Position numbers and translations under genes: made by a program | The notes under the pieces: model-generated | What the model saw: the letters and a program-made list of their open reading frames with translations, nothing else | The model's database searches: none | Told to the model about the DNA's origin: nothing | Assembly (NCBI GenBank): GCA_028288995.1 | Contig: JAQGHF010000003.1 | Coordinates: 305,292-369,291 of the forward strand | From: Candidatus Saccharimonadota bacterium | Lineage (GTDB): Bacteria; Patescibacteriota; Saccharimonadia; Saccharimonadales; Saccharimonadaceae | Direction of reading: 5' to 3' | Length of the DNA stretch: 64,000 bases | Shown: one piece after another, positions 1-7,899 of the stretch | How positions within the stretch are numbered: position 1 is the stretch's first letter | Layout of the letters: each line of letters opens with the position of its first letter

Positions 1-198
1 GTTGAGCTTCCAAAGAACGTTTTCCTCCGAGTAACCTACTCGGAAGACGTTGTGAAGGGGGATACCACTAGTAGCGTTCTTAAGGATGCGACACTTGAAA
101 CGGGCTTAACCATTAAGGTTCCTGCCTTTATCAAGACGGGCGACATTATCTCTGTTGATACTGAAAACGGTTCGTACCGCGAACGAAAGAAAGACTAA
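1..198 (+). CDS. efp: Elongation factor P, C-terminal part (5' end outside window)
   Basis: Only the last 65 codons are present; the frame is open from base 1 to TAA at 196-198. The segment GDTTSSVLKDATLETG followed by VPAFIKTGDIISVDTENGSY matches the OB-fold C-terminal domain of EF-P, including the conserved ATLETG and the terminal GD-I-VDT-G-Y pattern. EF-P binds the ribosome between the P and E sites and relieves stalling at proline stretches in the cytoplasm. The KOW-like N-terminal domain with the modified Lys/Arg loop lies upstream of the window. The next gene starts 25 bases downstream, probably as part of the same transcript. Confidence 0.88.
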   Translation, partial: VELPKNVFLRVTYSEDVVKGDTTSSVLKDATLETGLTIKVPAFIKTGDIISVDTENGSYRERKKD

Positions 199-223
199 TC
201 GTATGGAGGCCACCGAAAGGGTA

Positions 224-703
224 ATGGTGGTTTCAACACTTGATACATGTCAGGTGGGGCAAGAATTCGACAGTATTCCGACACATCTCACTATTGCGCC
301 TTGGTTTAACCTTCCGATTGAATCATGGAACGCATTTAATACCGAGATGGATGAAGTTGTTCTTGAGCATAGGTTTTCGCCGTCACGCGGCGGAGACGCT
401 GCAGAGTATGGTGATGACGGATCGGTCAAAGTGCGCCGTCTGAATCATCCTGATCTTTTTACTATTGTGCAGGTATTTCCTGTGCATGCCGCGGTGTTTG
501 AACTAGCGCATCATTTTGATCCTGACATTGATGCAGCCTATTCAAGACTCAATTATTCGCCGCATGTGAGCGATAGTTCTGATCGAGCAATTACAGAGGG
601 TGAGATCGTTGATCTTTCTAACCTGACTGTATTTCAAAAGCGCGCCGAAACAGGTCGAAAATTAGTAAAAGCAGTTTATCTGTGGGATATCATCAATGGA
701 TAA
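224..703 (+). CDS. 2H phosphoesterase (2'-5' RNA ligase-like)
   Basis: A 159-aa protein if translation starts at ATG 224, which has GAAAGG just upstream; in-frame ATGs at 155 and 203 are possible but the first lies inside efp. Two short motifs, HLT at residue ~21 and HVS at residue ~114, are spaced as in the 2H superfamily, whose two histidines hydrolyse or ligate 2',5' or cyclic phosphodiester bonds in RNA. The overall size fits the family. The specific substrate cannot be read from the sequence. The stop overlaps the tlyA start by 8 bases, so the two are probably translated from one mRNA, consistent with an RNA-related role. Confidence 0.7.
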   Translation: MVVSTLDTCQVGQEFDSIPTHLTIAPWFNLPIESWNAFNTEMDEVVLEHRFSPSRGGDAAEYGDDGSVKVRRLNHPDLFTIVQVFPVHAAVFELAHHFDPDIDAAYSRLNYSPHVSDSSDRAITEGEIVDLSNLTVFQKRAETGRKLVKAVYLWDIING

Positions 704-1451
704 AAAACGCCTCGACGCCGAGATGACTCGTAGGGGATTAGTGCCGACTCGTTCTCAGGCTGAGAGCTTTATTAAGCTCGGCAAAGTAACCGTTAACGGT
801 CAACTTATCTTAAAACCTGGCTTTTTCGTCAGTCCAACTGCGCAAATTAAAATGGATGTCGACGAACAATATGTCAGTCGTGCTGGTTTGAAACTGGCGA
901 GCGTGGCGCAGATTTTGAAACTCGATTTTAGGGATAAAATCGTGCTTGATGTCGGCAGTAGTACTGGTGGATTTACGGATTACTCGCTTCGACGCGGTGC
1001 AAAGAAAGTCTTTGCCGTTGATGTCGGTACGGATCAACTGCACCCAAGCCTGCAAGGTCATCCGCAAATTAGCTTGCACGAAAAAACTGACATTCGTGAT
1101 TTTTATCTTCGTAAGGAAAAGCCCGGCATTGTCGTCATCGATGTCTCATTTATTAGTCTTCGCGAGATTTTGCCACATATCGCGCGCGAACTTTCGAATG
1201 AGCAGACACAAATTGTTGCCATGGTGAAACCGCAATTTGAAGCAGGCAAAGACCAGACGAATAAGGGTGTGATTAAAAATGACGCCGTGCGGCGTCAGAT
1301 CTTAAAAGACTTTGAAATATGGGCACAAGAACGATTTTATATTCAGGCAAAGCGAGATAGCGATGTGGCTGGTGCGAAGGGGAACCAGGAACGATTCTAC
1401 TTGCTGACGTTGAAGCGGAACTCCACGACGTCACCTGCACGCATCACGTAG
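696..1451 (+). CDS. tlyA: TlyA-family rRNA 2'-O-methyltransferase
   Basis: A 251-aa protein with an N-terminal S4 RNA-binding domain (residues ~1-60, KKRLDAEMTRRGLVPTR, then KVTVNG) followed by an FtsJ-like Rossmann methyltransferase. The SAM-binding motif LDVGSSTGGFTDYSL is at ~85-100 and the catalytic-type residues occur in VIDVSFISL and MVKPQFEAG. TlyA enzymes methylate ribose of cytidines in 16S and/or 23S rRNA; some members have been described as hemolysins. The C-terminal DVAGAKGNQERFYLL is the family's usual end; the last ~10 residues run beyond it because the frame continues antisense through the end of ychF. Overlaps the upstream 2H gene by 8 bases (ATGGATAA). Confidence 0.9.
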   Translation: MDKKRLDAEMTRRGLVPTRSQAESFIKLGKVTVNGQLILKPGFFVSPTAQIKMDVDEQYVSRAGLKLASVAQILKLDFRDKIVLDVGSSTGGFTDYSLRRGAKKVFAVDVGTDQLHPSLQGHPQISLHEKTDIRDFYLRKEKPGIVVIDVSFISLREILPHIARELSNEQTQIVAMVKPQFEAGKDQTNKGVIKNDAVRRQILKDFEIWAQERFYIQAKRDSDVAGAKGNQERFYLLTLKRNSTTSPARIT

Positions 1452-2479
1452 TCACGACCTTCAGTACGCGTTTTTCCGGCAGCCTTGGCTGCCGTTTCGC
1501 TTCCTGCGGTTACTAAATCGTCAAAATCAACGATCGCTGCGGCAATAAAGCCTTTTTCGAAATCAGTGTGGATCACACCAGCTGCTTGTGGGGCAGTGTT
1601 GCCTTTATGAATAGTCCAGGCTCGAACTTCTTTTTGTCCGGCAGTAAGGTAGCTCTGCAACCCAAGTGTTTCGTAGGCAGTTCGCGCAAGTTGTCCGAGT
1701 CCAGATTCTTCGATGCCATACGCGTCGAGTAATTCGATTGCATCTGCCACCGCAACACCACGAAGTTCTTCTTCGATCTTGGCACAGATGAAAATGCTCG
1801 CTGCAGGGGCAACCAGCGCTGAAAGTTCTTTTTTCCGGGCTTCATTTATGAGACCAAGTTCATCAACGTTAAAGACATAGATGACAGGTTTGGTCGAAAG
1901 GAGTTGTAGCCCTTGAATAACTTCTGTATTCAAACCAGGAATCTCGTGTGCCAACTTTCCTTCAAGTAGTCCAGCCTGAAGCTTCGAAAGTTGTTCAATT
2001 TCAGCCTTAGCTGTAGGGCTAGCTTTTGACTCTTTCTCGAGGCGGGGAAGTTGCTTTTCAATACTTTGTAGGTCAGCAAGGATTAGCTCTGTATTAATTG
2101 TTTCGATGTCTTTTTTAGGGTTCACGACATCGTCGACGTGAATGACGTCAGGATTATCGAAGGCACGGACAACGTGCACAATCGCGTCACACTCACGGAT
2201 GTTGGCGAGGAACTTATTCCCAAGGCCTTCGCCTTTACTTGCACCCGCGACAAGACCGGCGATATCGACAAAGGTAACGGTAGCTGGGATCACTTTTTGG
2301 GCATCGTACATTTTTTCAAGCACAGCCAGACGCTCATCGGGAACGGCAATGATACCCGTGTTCGGTTCAATAGTTGCGAATGGGTAGTTAGCCGCCAAAA
2401 TATTATTGTCGGTCAGTGCGTTAAATAGGGTGGACTTACCGACATTAGGGAGTCCGACGATGCCAATAGATAAACTCAT
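1397..2479 (-). CDS. ychF: Redox-regulated P-loop ATPase YchF (OLA1/Obg family)
   Basis: A 360-aa protein of normal family length. The P-loop GLPNVGKS is at residues 9-16, DIAGL with the glycine-rich ASKGEGLGNKFL follows, and the nucleotide-specificity motif is NVDE, the YchF form that prefers ATP over GTP. A TGS domain ends the protein (RTEGRDYVMRAGDVVEFRFNVSK). YchF associates with ribosomes and is implicated in stress responses. It is convergent with tlyA and the two coding regions overlap tail to tail by 55 bases. Its start codon lies 8 bases after an extended -10 box on the minus strand, so the mRNA may be leaderless. Confidence 0.95.
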   Translation of the reverse strand: MSLSIGIVGLPNVGKSTLFNALTDNNILAANYPFATIEPNTGIIAVPDERLAVLEKMYDAQKVIPATVTFVDIAGLVAGASKGEGLGNKFLANIRECDAIVHVVRAFDNPDVIHVDDVVNPKKDIETINTELILADLQSIEKQLPRLEKESKASPTAKAEIEQLSKLQAGLLEGKLAHEIPGLNTEVIQGLQLLSTKPVIYVFNVDELGLINEARKKELSALVAPAASIFICAKIEEELRGVAVADAIELLDAYGIEESGLGQLARTAYETLGLQSYLTAGQKEVRAWTIHKGNTAPQAAGVIHTDFEKGFIAAAIVDFDDLVTAGSETAAKAAGKTRTEGRDYVMRAGDVVEFRFNVSK

Positions 2480-2487
2480 TACTTGTT

Positions 2488-2496
2488 ATTATAACA
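2488..2496 (-). promoter_or_regulatory. Extended -10 promoter of ychF
   Basis: On the minus strand TGT is followed directly by TATAAT, a perfect extended -10 element. Only 8 bases separate it from the ATG of ychF, so transcription is expected to start at or within 1-3 bases of the start codon. No convincing -35 hexamer is seen. Confidence 0.6.
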
Positions 2497-2577
2497 GGGG
2501 TAATCAAAAACGACCACTGTTTTATCAGGTGGACAATCCTACGAATTTCGATTATGCTTTTATCTGTAAGGTAAGCG

Positions 2578-3201
2578 ATGAAAAAAGCGAAAATGACCCA
2601 AAATTCTGACGAAAAAACTGCACGGTTCTCGGGTCGTTCTTCAAATCGTCTGGTCAAAATCGTTCTTATTATCGTCCTATTTCTTGTGGTTATCGGCGGC
2701 ATTATCGCACTTGTTGTCTGGCGTAACGCAGCGCTGCCAAAAACTGACACTACAAGCACAACGCCAGCGCCGGTCGCAGCAACCAAAGTCGCCAAGCAAT
2801 CAGGTCAAACACTTGATCCTACAATTGCGACGTCTGCCAATGCCGCCAAGGCGAGTGGTAATGTAGCGAGCGCAGTTGCCATCTACGATACAGCTATCGC
2901 TGCCAATAGCGACAGCGACGAACAGGTTGCGCTTTATATTAGTAAGGCAGTTCTTCAGGCGTCAGACGGTGATGTAAGCGGGGCAATTACTTCAGCCAAA
3001 AAAGCTGAAGCGCTAGCTGGTTTGACACTGGCCACGACAACTCTGCTGGCATCGCTATATCAACAAAATGGCGATAAGGTAAACGCTGCGATATACTTCC
3101 GAAAAGCTGCTGATCTTGTGGTAGATCCAGGCGACGGCTCGACTGTTGGGGATAAGCAATATTATCTCGATACCGCACAGCAGCTGGAGGCTTCCCAGTG
3201 A
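2578..3201 (+). CDS. Membrane-anchored protein with TPR-like repeats
   Basis: A 207-aa protein starting at ATG 2578, which has AAGG 9-12 bases upstream. Residues ~25-45 form one transmembrane helix (IVLIIVLFLVVIGGIIALVVW) preceded by a basic segment, so the rest should face outside. A Thr/Pro/Ala-rich linker leads to alanine-rich helices (AKASGNVASAVAIYDTAIAA; AVLQASDGDVSGAITSAKKA; ASLYQQNGDKVNAAIYFRKA) with the spacing of tetratricopeptide repeats. TPRs usually mediate protein-protein contacts. The stop codon overlaps the GTG of the next gene (GTGA), indicating translational coupling. Its place upstream of the pilus cluster suggests, but does not prove, a pilus-assembly role. Confidence 0.6.
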   Translation: MKKAKMTQNSDEKTARFSGRSSNRLVKIVLIIVLFLVVIGGIIALVVWRNAALPKTDTTSTTPAPVAATKVAKQSGQTLDPTIATSANAAKASGNVASAVAIYDTAIAANSDSDEQVALYISKAVLQASDGDVSGAITSAKKAEALAGLTLATTTLLASLYQQNGDKVNAAIYFRKAADLVVDPGDGSTVGDKQYYLDTAQQLEASQ

Positions 3202-5129
3202 TCTCGCCTATGAAGCGGCTTACAGCGACAACCTTAGCAGTTGTCCTCACCCTTATCCTAGGAGTGATTGTGCCAATACAAACAGCGACAGCCGCGCCTT
3301 GGGATGGTCGTTACTTTAGCAACAACCCGAGGGGAAGTAACTCGTATTTCGATAATAAGCGCTACTTTACGTTGAGTCACTATAATGCTGGACTTTTAAA
3401 CTACGTTCTTTCTGCCGGATTGCACGTCTCGAGTCCCGGCGAGATGGTGAACTATCTGAGGGCGATGAATCGTGGTCCAAGTAGCAGTTTATCTCAAAAA
3501 AGAGACGTTGCCGGATCGGCTTTTATCGTGCAAACGATTTTAGGACGAAGTGGTGATGTCGCCAATGCCAATGGTGGACGGAATATCTCTGACGCTGATT
3601 TTAATACCCTCCTCAGCACGCTCAATGCCGCTTCGATTAACTGGAATACGACCGTCTGTACCAACGGCATCAATACAATGTCGGGGGCAAGCAGTAGCAA
3701 GGGTCAGGTCGATATTATGAGGGATCCGGATAAGATTGGCACTCAGCACTGTGAAGATGGTATTAGTATTAGTGATACCAGCGGTCACCAGTATAATATT
3801 TTCCATCGTTGTGCGAACCCAGTTGGTGATACTCAAGGAATTGACAATATTAAGTTCAATCTCACGCCGAGCATATCAACCAATCCAAGTAACGCTGTTA
3901 CGGCTGGTGGTACAGCGACAGCAACTGGCGTCGTTAACAATACTGGTCCTACACCGAGTACTGCTGTTGAGTGGCAAGAATCTCAGTTCACGGTTCCTTC
4001 AGGCAATCCTCCTAGTGGTGGAACGAGCAACCAGGATCCAAAAGGTTTCTTCGGAAGAGACACGACAGCGATAGATTCGGGAACGAGAACTTTCCCGATC
4101 GGTTTGACCTCCTTCCCAAAGGCAGTAACGGTTCCTGATCTTCCTGTTGGTACAAAGATCTGCTTCGTGATGTCAGTGCGACCGTACAATCAGAGTACGG
4201 GTGATTGGTATCACAGCAATCCTTCCTGTGTGGTGATCGCGAAAAGACCCACTGCGCAAATAGTAGGTGGAGACCTCAGGGTGGGGGCTGCATTTGTGGG
4301 AAGTACCGTCCCGGTAGCGGGAAGCAATATTCAAACAAGCGTCACGATCAAAACAGGTAAATCATATGGAACATGGGGTGAATATGGTCTGATTGCTTCA
4401 GGTATCATTACAGGTGCGGCATCGGGCTCAGCGTATAGTGGCGGTTTGGCTTGTACGACTGGTTGTGCGATCAATACCATCAGTTTTACGAATTCGAGTG
4501 GCACGATCGGAAAATATACGGCAGCAACTAACATTCCTGATGTTGCCTCATCGTTTTCTATATCTGCTTCGACACCACAATTCTCAAGTCTTGCTGACGC
4601 AGCCAGTCAGCGGGTGGAAACATCAAATAACGACATTACAATAAATGGTGGAACGATTCGAAAAGGACAATGGCTTGTGATCAACGCGCCCACCAAAACG
4701 GTCACTATTACTGGTGATATCAAATACGACAACAGTCCTTTGCAGGCTATAACCGATATTCCTCAGCTCGTCATCATCGCCGATAAAATAAATATCGAAG
4801 GTAACGTAGGGCAGGTAGATGCTTGGCTCGTCGCTTCGGGCGCGACTGGGTCGGTGAACACCTGTAGTGCCTCGAACGGCACGCAGCTTGGTGTGACCGA
4901 TAAATTAACAAGTTCGATGTGTAACAACACACTTGTTATCAATGGTCCGGTTATGGCGAAAACCCTTTACCTCCGTCGTACTGCTGGTGCGGACAATGCT
5001 GCACAAACCAGTATCCCAGCAGAGGTTATCAATCTTCGACCTGACGCATTCTTGTGGGCTACCTCTCAATCATCAAAGAGCGCTCGTCTCGATACGACCT
5101 ACGTTCAAGACTTACCTCCGCGTTTCTAG
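3198..5129 (+). CDS. Large secreted protein of unknown function next to pilus genes
   Basis: A 643-aa protein. GTG 3198 overlaps the upstream stop (GTGA); ATG 3210 is an alternative. The N-terminus is a signal peptide: basic KRL, a hydrophobic core (TTLAVVLTLILGVIVPIQ), and a TATAAP cleavage region. The mature part is rich in Ser, Thr, Asn and Gly, has a few cysteines (for example VCTNGINTMSG, LACTTGCAINT), and a central segment resembling an extracellular beta-sandwich (PSNAVTAGGTATATGVVNNTG). No LPxTG signal or C-terminal membrane helix is present, so it should be released or held by partners. I do not recognise a family. It sits directly upstream of the pilM promoter; a pilus-associated or adhesive role is inferred from context only. 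Confidence 0.5.
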   Translation: MISPMKRLTATTLAVVLTLILGVIVPIQTATAAPWDGRYFSNNPRGSNSYFDNKRYFTLSHYNAGLLNYVLSAGLHVSSPGEMVNYLRAMNRGPSSSLSQKRDVAGSAFIVQTILGRSGDVANANGGRNISDADFNTLLSTLNAASINWNTTVCTNGINTMSGASSSKGQVDIMRDPDKIGTQHCEDGISISDTSGHQYNIFHRCANPVGDTQGIDNIKFNLTPSISTNPSNAVTAGGTATATGVVNNTGPTPSTAVEWQESQFTVPSGNPPSGGTSNQDPKGFFGRDTTAIDSGTRTFPIGLTSFPKAVTVPDLPVGTKICFVMSVRPYNQSTGDWYHSNPSCVVIAKRPTAQIVGGDLRVGAAFVGSTVPVAGSNIQTSVTIKTGKSYGTWGEYGLIASGIITGAASGSAYSGGLACTTGCAINTISFTNSSGTIGKYTAATNIPDVASSFSISASTPQFSSLADAASQRVETSNNDITINGGTIRKGQWLVINAPTKTVTITGDIKYDNSPLQAITDIPQLVIIADKINIEGNVGQVDAWLVASGATGSVNTCSASNGTQLGVTDKLTSSMCNNTLVINGPVMAKTLYLRRTAGADNAAQTSIPAEVINLRPDAFLWATSQSSKSARLDTTYVQDLPPRF

Positions 5130-5140
5130 AGTAAAACAAC

Positions 5141-5170
5141 TTGCTTTTACGCTTATGCTTTCGGTATAAT
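5141..5170 (+). promoter_or_regulatory. Promoter of the pilM-N-O-B-T-C operon
   Basis: TTGCTT at 5141-5146 and TATAAT at 5165-5170 are separated by 18 bases. The expected transcription start is near 5177, only a few bases before ATG 5181, so the operon mRNA would be nearly leaderless. The in-frame ATG at 5169 lies inside the -10 box and is therefore unlikely to be the start. Confidence 0.65.
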
Positions 5171-5180
5171 GAGGGGCAAT

Positions 5181-6230
5181 ATGGCATTACTAAAAGGCGT
5201 GGGCGACTTCTTTGCTCTAGACATCGGAACAAATGCAGTACGAGTACTACAACTCTCTTCAACTGGTCCCGATAGTTGGTCACTCGATCACTTCGGTTAT
5301 GCGCCACTTGATGAGCATACAGCCACCAGTAATTCACCCGAAAGCCTACGTAAATTAGGCGAAATTATCATGACTGCAGTAGGGCAGAGTGGTATTAAAT
5401 CGAAAAGTGTTGTGATTGGATTGCCTTCAAGCAAAACATTTACGACTGTGATTGAGTTGCCTGTCATGCCAGAGGCAGAACTAAAGAGCACACTTAAATA
5501 TCAAATTGATCAGTATATTCCAATGGCTGCAAACGAAGCGAAGGTTGACTGGGCATTGCTTGGCACGTCACTGCACGACCCAAAGCAACAAGAAATCTTG
5601 CTTGCGAGCACTGCGAATGCTTATGCAGAAGAACGTCTCGAATTTATTGAGAGCCTCGGTCTTGATGTGATTGCCTCAGAACCAGATCCACTTGCAATGG
5701 TTCGTTCATTGCTTCCAGCGGGTATCCCTGACGGTCGCCTCATCATCGACGTCGGTGAGTTTTCGACTGACCTCGCGATTACTTTTGGTGACAGCCCACG
5801 TCTTGTTCGTACAATTCCTATGGGAGTAAAGACACTCATTAAAGCTGCGGTGCAGAACTTAAACGTTCAAGAAGACCAAGCTCGTCAGTTCATTTTGAAA
5901 TTTGGGCTTGCGCCAGATCGTCTTGAGGGTCAGGTGTACCGCGCACTTGAATCAACGCTTGAAAACTTTGCCACTGAACTGACGAAATCTGTGAAGTTCT
6001 TCCAGACTCGTTACCCTAATACTCCAGTCGGCGGTATCCTCCTGTCTGGTTATGCGGCGATTGTCCCATTGTTTGGTGACTACGTGACTGCGAAAACAGG
6101 TGTTCCATCGGTTATTGCAAACCCATGGCAGAAAGTTCGCGTGTCGCAGTCTGACCAGCAACAACTCATGACCGTTGCCTCCGAGTTCGCAACAGTGATT
6201 GGTCTTGCACAGCGAAGGAATAAGAAGTAA
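5181..6230 (+). CDS. pilM: Type IV pilus assembly protein PilM (actin-like ATPase)
   Basis: A 349-aa cytoplasmic protein with the actin/HSP70/FtsA-like fold. ALDIGTNAVRVLQL near the N-terminus is phosphate loop 1; LIIDVGEFSTDLAITFGD at ~190-207 is phosphate loop 2; the segment TPVGGILLSGYAAIVPLFGDY is the adenosine-binding region. PilM binds the cytoplasmic tail of PilN and links the pilus alignment complex to the motor. The start was taken as ATG 5181 because the upstream ATG falls in the promoter. Its TAA shares an A with the pilN ATG (TAATG), the usual tight coupling in this operon. Confidence 0.92.
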   Translation: MALLKGVGDFFALDIGTNAVRVLQLSSTGPDSWSLDHFGYAPLDEHTATSNSPESLRKLGEIIMTAVGQSGIKSKSVVIGLPSSKTFTTVIELPVMPEAELKSTLKYQIDQYIPMAANEAKVDWALLGTSLHDPKQQEILLASTANAYAEERLEFIESLGLDVIASEPDPLAMVRSLLPAGIPDGRLIIDVGEFSTDLAITFGDSPRLVRTIPMGVKTLIKAAVQNLNVQEDQARQFILKFGLAPDRLEGQVYRALESTLENFATELTKSVKFFQTRYPNTPVGGILLSGYAAIVPLFGDYVTAKTGVPSVIANPWQKVRVSQSDQQQLMTVASEFATVIGLAQRRNKK

Positions 6231-6955
6231 TGATTGAAATTAACCTTGTCCCTGACGTAAAACAAGAGCTTATCCATGCTCGAATGGTGCGATCAACAGT
6301 GGTTTCTGTTGCTGTCATCGTGACGATCATTGCCGGTGCACTTGTTGCCATCCTTGCTGCCTATGTGTTTGGTGTTCAGACGGTTCGTAGCGCTGTTGCA
6401 GACGATGCTATTAAAAAGGGAAGTAGTCAGCTTGCGAGCGTTACAGATCTTTCAAAGATCCTTACGATTCAGAACCAGCTGACGAAGCTGAGCGCATTGA
6501 ACGATGTCAAGAGCATTGATTCTCGTGTCTTTGACATGCTTCAAGCAGTGATTCCACCAGCACCAAACGCTGTGCAAATCTCTAGCCTTACCGTTGATAC
6601 AGCAGTGGGAACTATCTCGCTCCAAGGTCAAACTCCATCATTCCCATCACTTGAGACATTCAAGAAAACAGTCGGACTTGCTAATGTAAGGTACAAGGAT
6701 GCCGGTGGCAAACAAACTGACGTTGTCCTTGCATCAAATCTTAGTATTACAAACGTGAGTTACGGTGAAGATGCGACGGGTACAAAAGTGGTTCGTTTTG
6801 ACATTACCTTCACGTATGCGCCCGAACTCCTCTCACCAGCAACCACGAGTCCAACGATTGTGTTGATCGATGGTGGAAATGTGACCGACTCGTACTTGGG
6901 TATTCCAAAGAGTATCTTTACTGATCGCGCAACAAGTACAGGAGGAACGCAGTAA
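6230..6955 (+). CDS. pilN: Type IV pilus alignment protein PilN
   Basis: A 241-aa bitopic membrane protein. It begins MIEINLVPD, the short INLxP motif that inserts into PilM, followed by a transmembrane helix at residues ~25-48 (TVVSVAVIVTIIAGALVAIL). After this comes a coiled region (KKGSSQLASVTDLSKILTIQNQLTKLS) and a ferredoxin-like domain. PilN and PilO form a heterodimer that joins the cytoplasmic motor to the pilus. Length is slightly above usual because of a Ser/Thr-rich C-terminus. It overlaps both neighbours by one base. Confidence 0.88.
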   Translation: MIEINLVPDVKQELIHARMVRSTVVSVAVIVTIIAGALVAILAAYVFGVQTVRSAVADDAIKKGSSQLASVTDLSKILTIQNQLTKLSALNDVKSIDSRVFDMLQAVIPPAPNAVQISSLTVDTAVGTISLQGQTPSFPSLETFKKTVGLANVRYKDAGGKQTDVVLASNLSITNVSYGEDATGTKVVRFDITFTYAPELLSPATTSPTIVLIDGGNVTDSYLGIPKSIFTDRATSTGGTQ

Positions 6956-7650
6956 TGAACCCTAACGATACTGCGCTTCGAAAGCGCACCCAGATCTTAA
7001 AAGCAAATCGCGTTATGTTTATCTGGGTTGCCGCGGCATCTGCTTTGGTGAGCTTCGCACTGGTCACTTCAGTATTCTTAGGCCAAAAACTGATCTTTAA
7101 TGAAAAAGTATTGCTAGAAAAGAACAGAACCGTTTCGACGCTCAATCAAAACAATAAAATTGTTTCTGACCTTGAAACACAGGTACGCGTGCTTGATACA
7201 AACACGGATCTCGCAAGCATCAAAGCAAACAGTAGTGACCAGACGATTCAAGTAATTCTCGATGCACTTCCATCAGAAGCAAACTCTTTGGCGCTGGGTG
7301 CTTCACTTCAAAACAAATTACTCGCTGGTATCGGTGGATTAACTATCGATAGCCTTCAGGTAGATCCTGTTCAGGGTATTGAGTCGTTATCTGGTACAAG
7401 CGCCGTTCAAGACGCAACCGCAACTGGCGGTTCAGCTAATAATATTATTACGTTTAGCTTTTCTGTCAGTGGTAAGCAGGACCAGTTGAAGCAAGTACTG
7501 ACAAATCTCGAGCGATCAATTCGAACGATTAATATCGTAAGGCTTCAGATTGATAACCAGGGAACGTCACAAGTTATGACAGTTCAAGGTCAGGCATACT
7601 ACGAGCCAGTGAAGAATGTAACGCTCTATGACAAGGTGGTGAAGCCATGA
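6955..7650 (+). CDS. pilO: PilO-like type IV pilus assembly protein
   Basis: A 231-aa bitopic protein with one transmembrane helix at residues ~22-45 (MFIWVAAASALVSFALVTSVF), then a coiled coil (NEKVLLEKNRTVSTLNQNNKIVSDLETQV) and an alpha/beta domain. Sequence similarity to textbook PilO is weak by eye; the call rests on topology, size and position right after pilN. It would pair with PilN outside the membrane. It overlaps pilN by one base and the next small gene by four (ATGA). Confidence 0.75.
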   Translation: MNPNDTALRKRTQILKANRVMFIWVAAASALVSFALVTSVFLGQKLIFNEKVLLEKNRTVSTLNQNNKIVSDLETQVRVLDTNTDLASIKANSSDQTIQVILDALPSEANSLALGASLQNKLLAGIGGLTIDSLQVDPVQGIESLSGTSAVQDATATGGSANNIITFSFSVSGKQDQLKQVLTNLERSIRTINIVRLQIDNQGTSQVMTVQGQAYYEPVKNVTLYDKVVKP

Positions 7651-7886
7651 AACGTACTGATATAGCAATGATTGTGCTGATCGTCGCAGTAAGTGCTGGT
7701 ATTGCGTACTTTGTCGCTAATAGCTTATTCGGTGGCAAGACTGAAAATGGCGTCACGGTCAAAACAATTGACCCAATTACGAGTGTTATCCAGCCACCAG
7801 ATGCTAAGATCTTCAACAAAGATGCGATAAACCCATCAGTTGGAGTAAATGTGAACGCCACTAACTCATCGAGCACAACGCCTTAG
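7647..7886 (+). CDS. Small membrane protein in the PilP position
   Basis: A 79-aa protein starting with ATGA overlap on pilO. Residues ~5-27 form a transmembrane helix (IAMIVLIVAVSAGIAYFVA), followed by a short external region rich in Val, Asn and Ser. It lies where proteobacterial clusters have the lipoprotein PilP, but it has no lipobox cysteine and is far shorter, and no outer-membrane secretin gene follows. I do not recognise a family; a small accessory subunit of the PilN-PilO complex is an inference from the operon. Confidence 0.6.
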   Translation: MKRTDIAMIVLIVAVSAGIAYFVANSLFGGKTENGVTVKTIDPITSVIQPPDAKIFNKDAINPSVGVNVNATNSSSTTP

Positions 7887-7899
7887 TCAGGGGAAATAC

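Noticed and set aside
7647..7886. True PilP
   Set aside because: No lipobox, far too short, and no secretin partner; only the position is similar.
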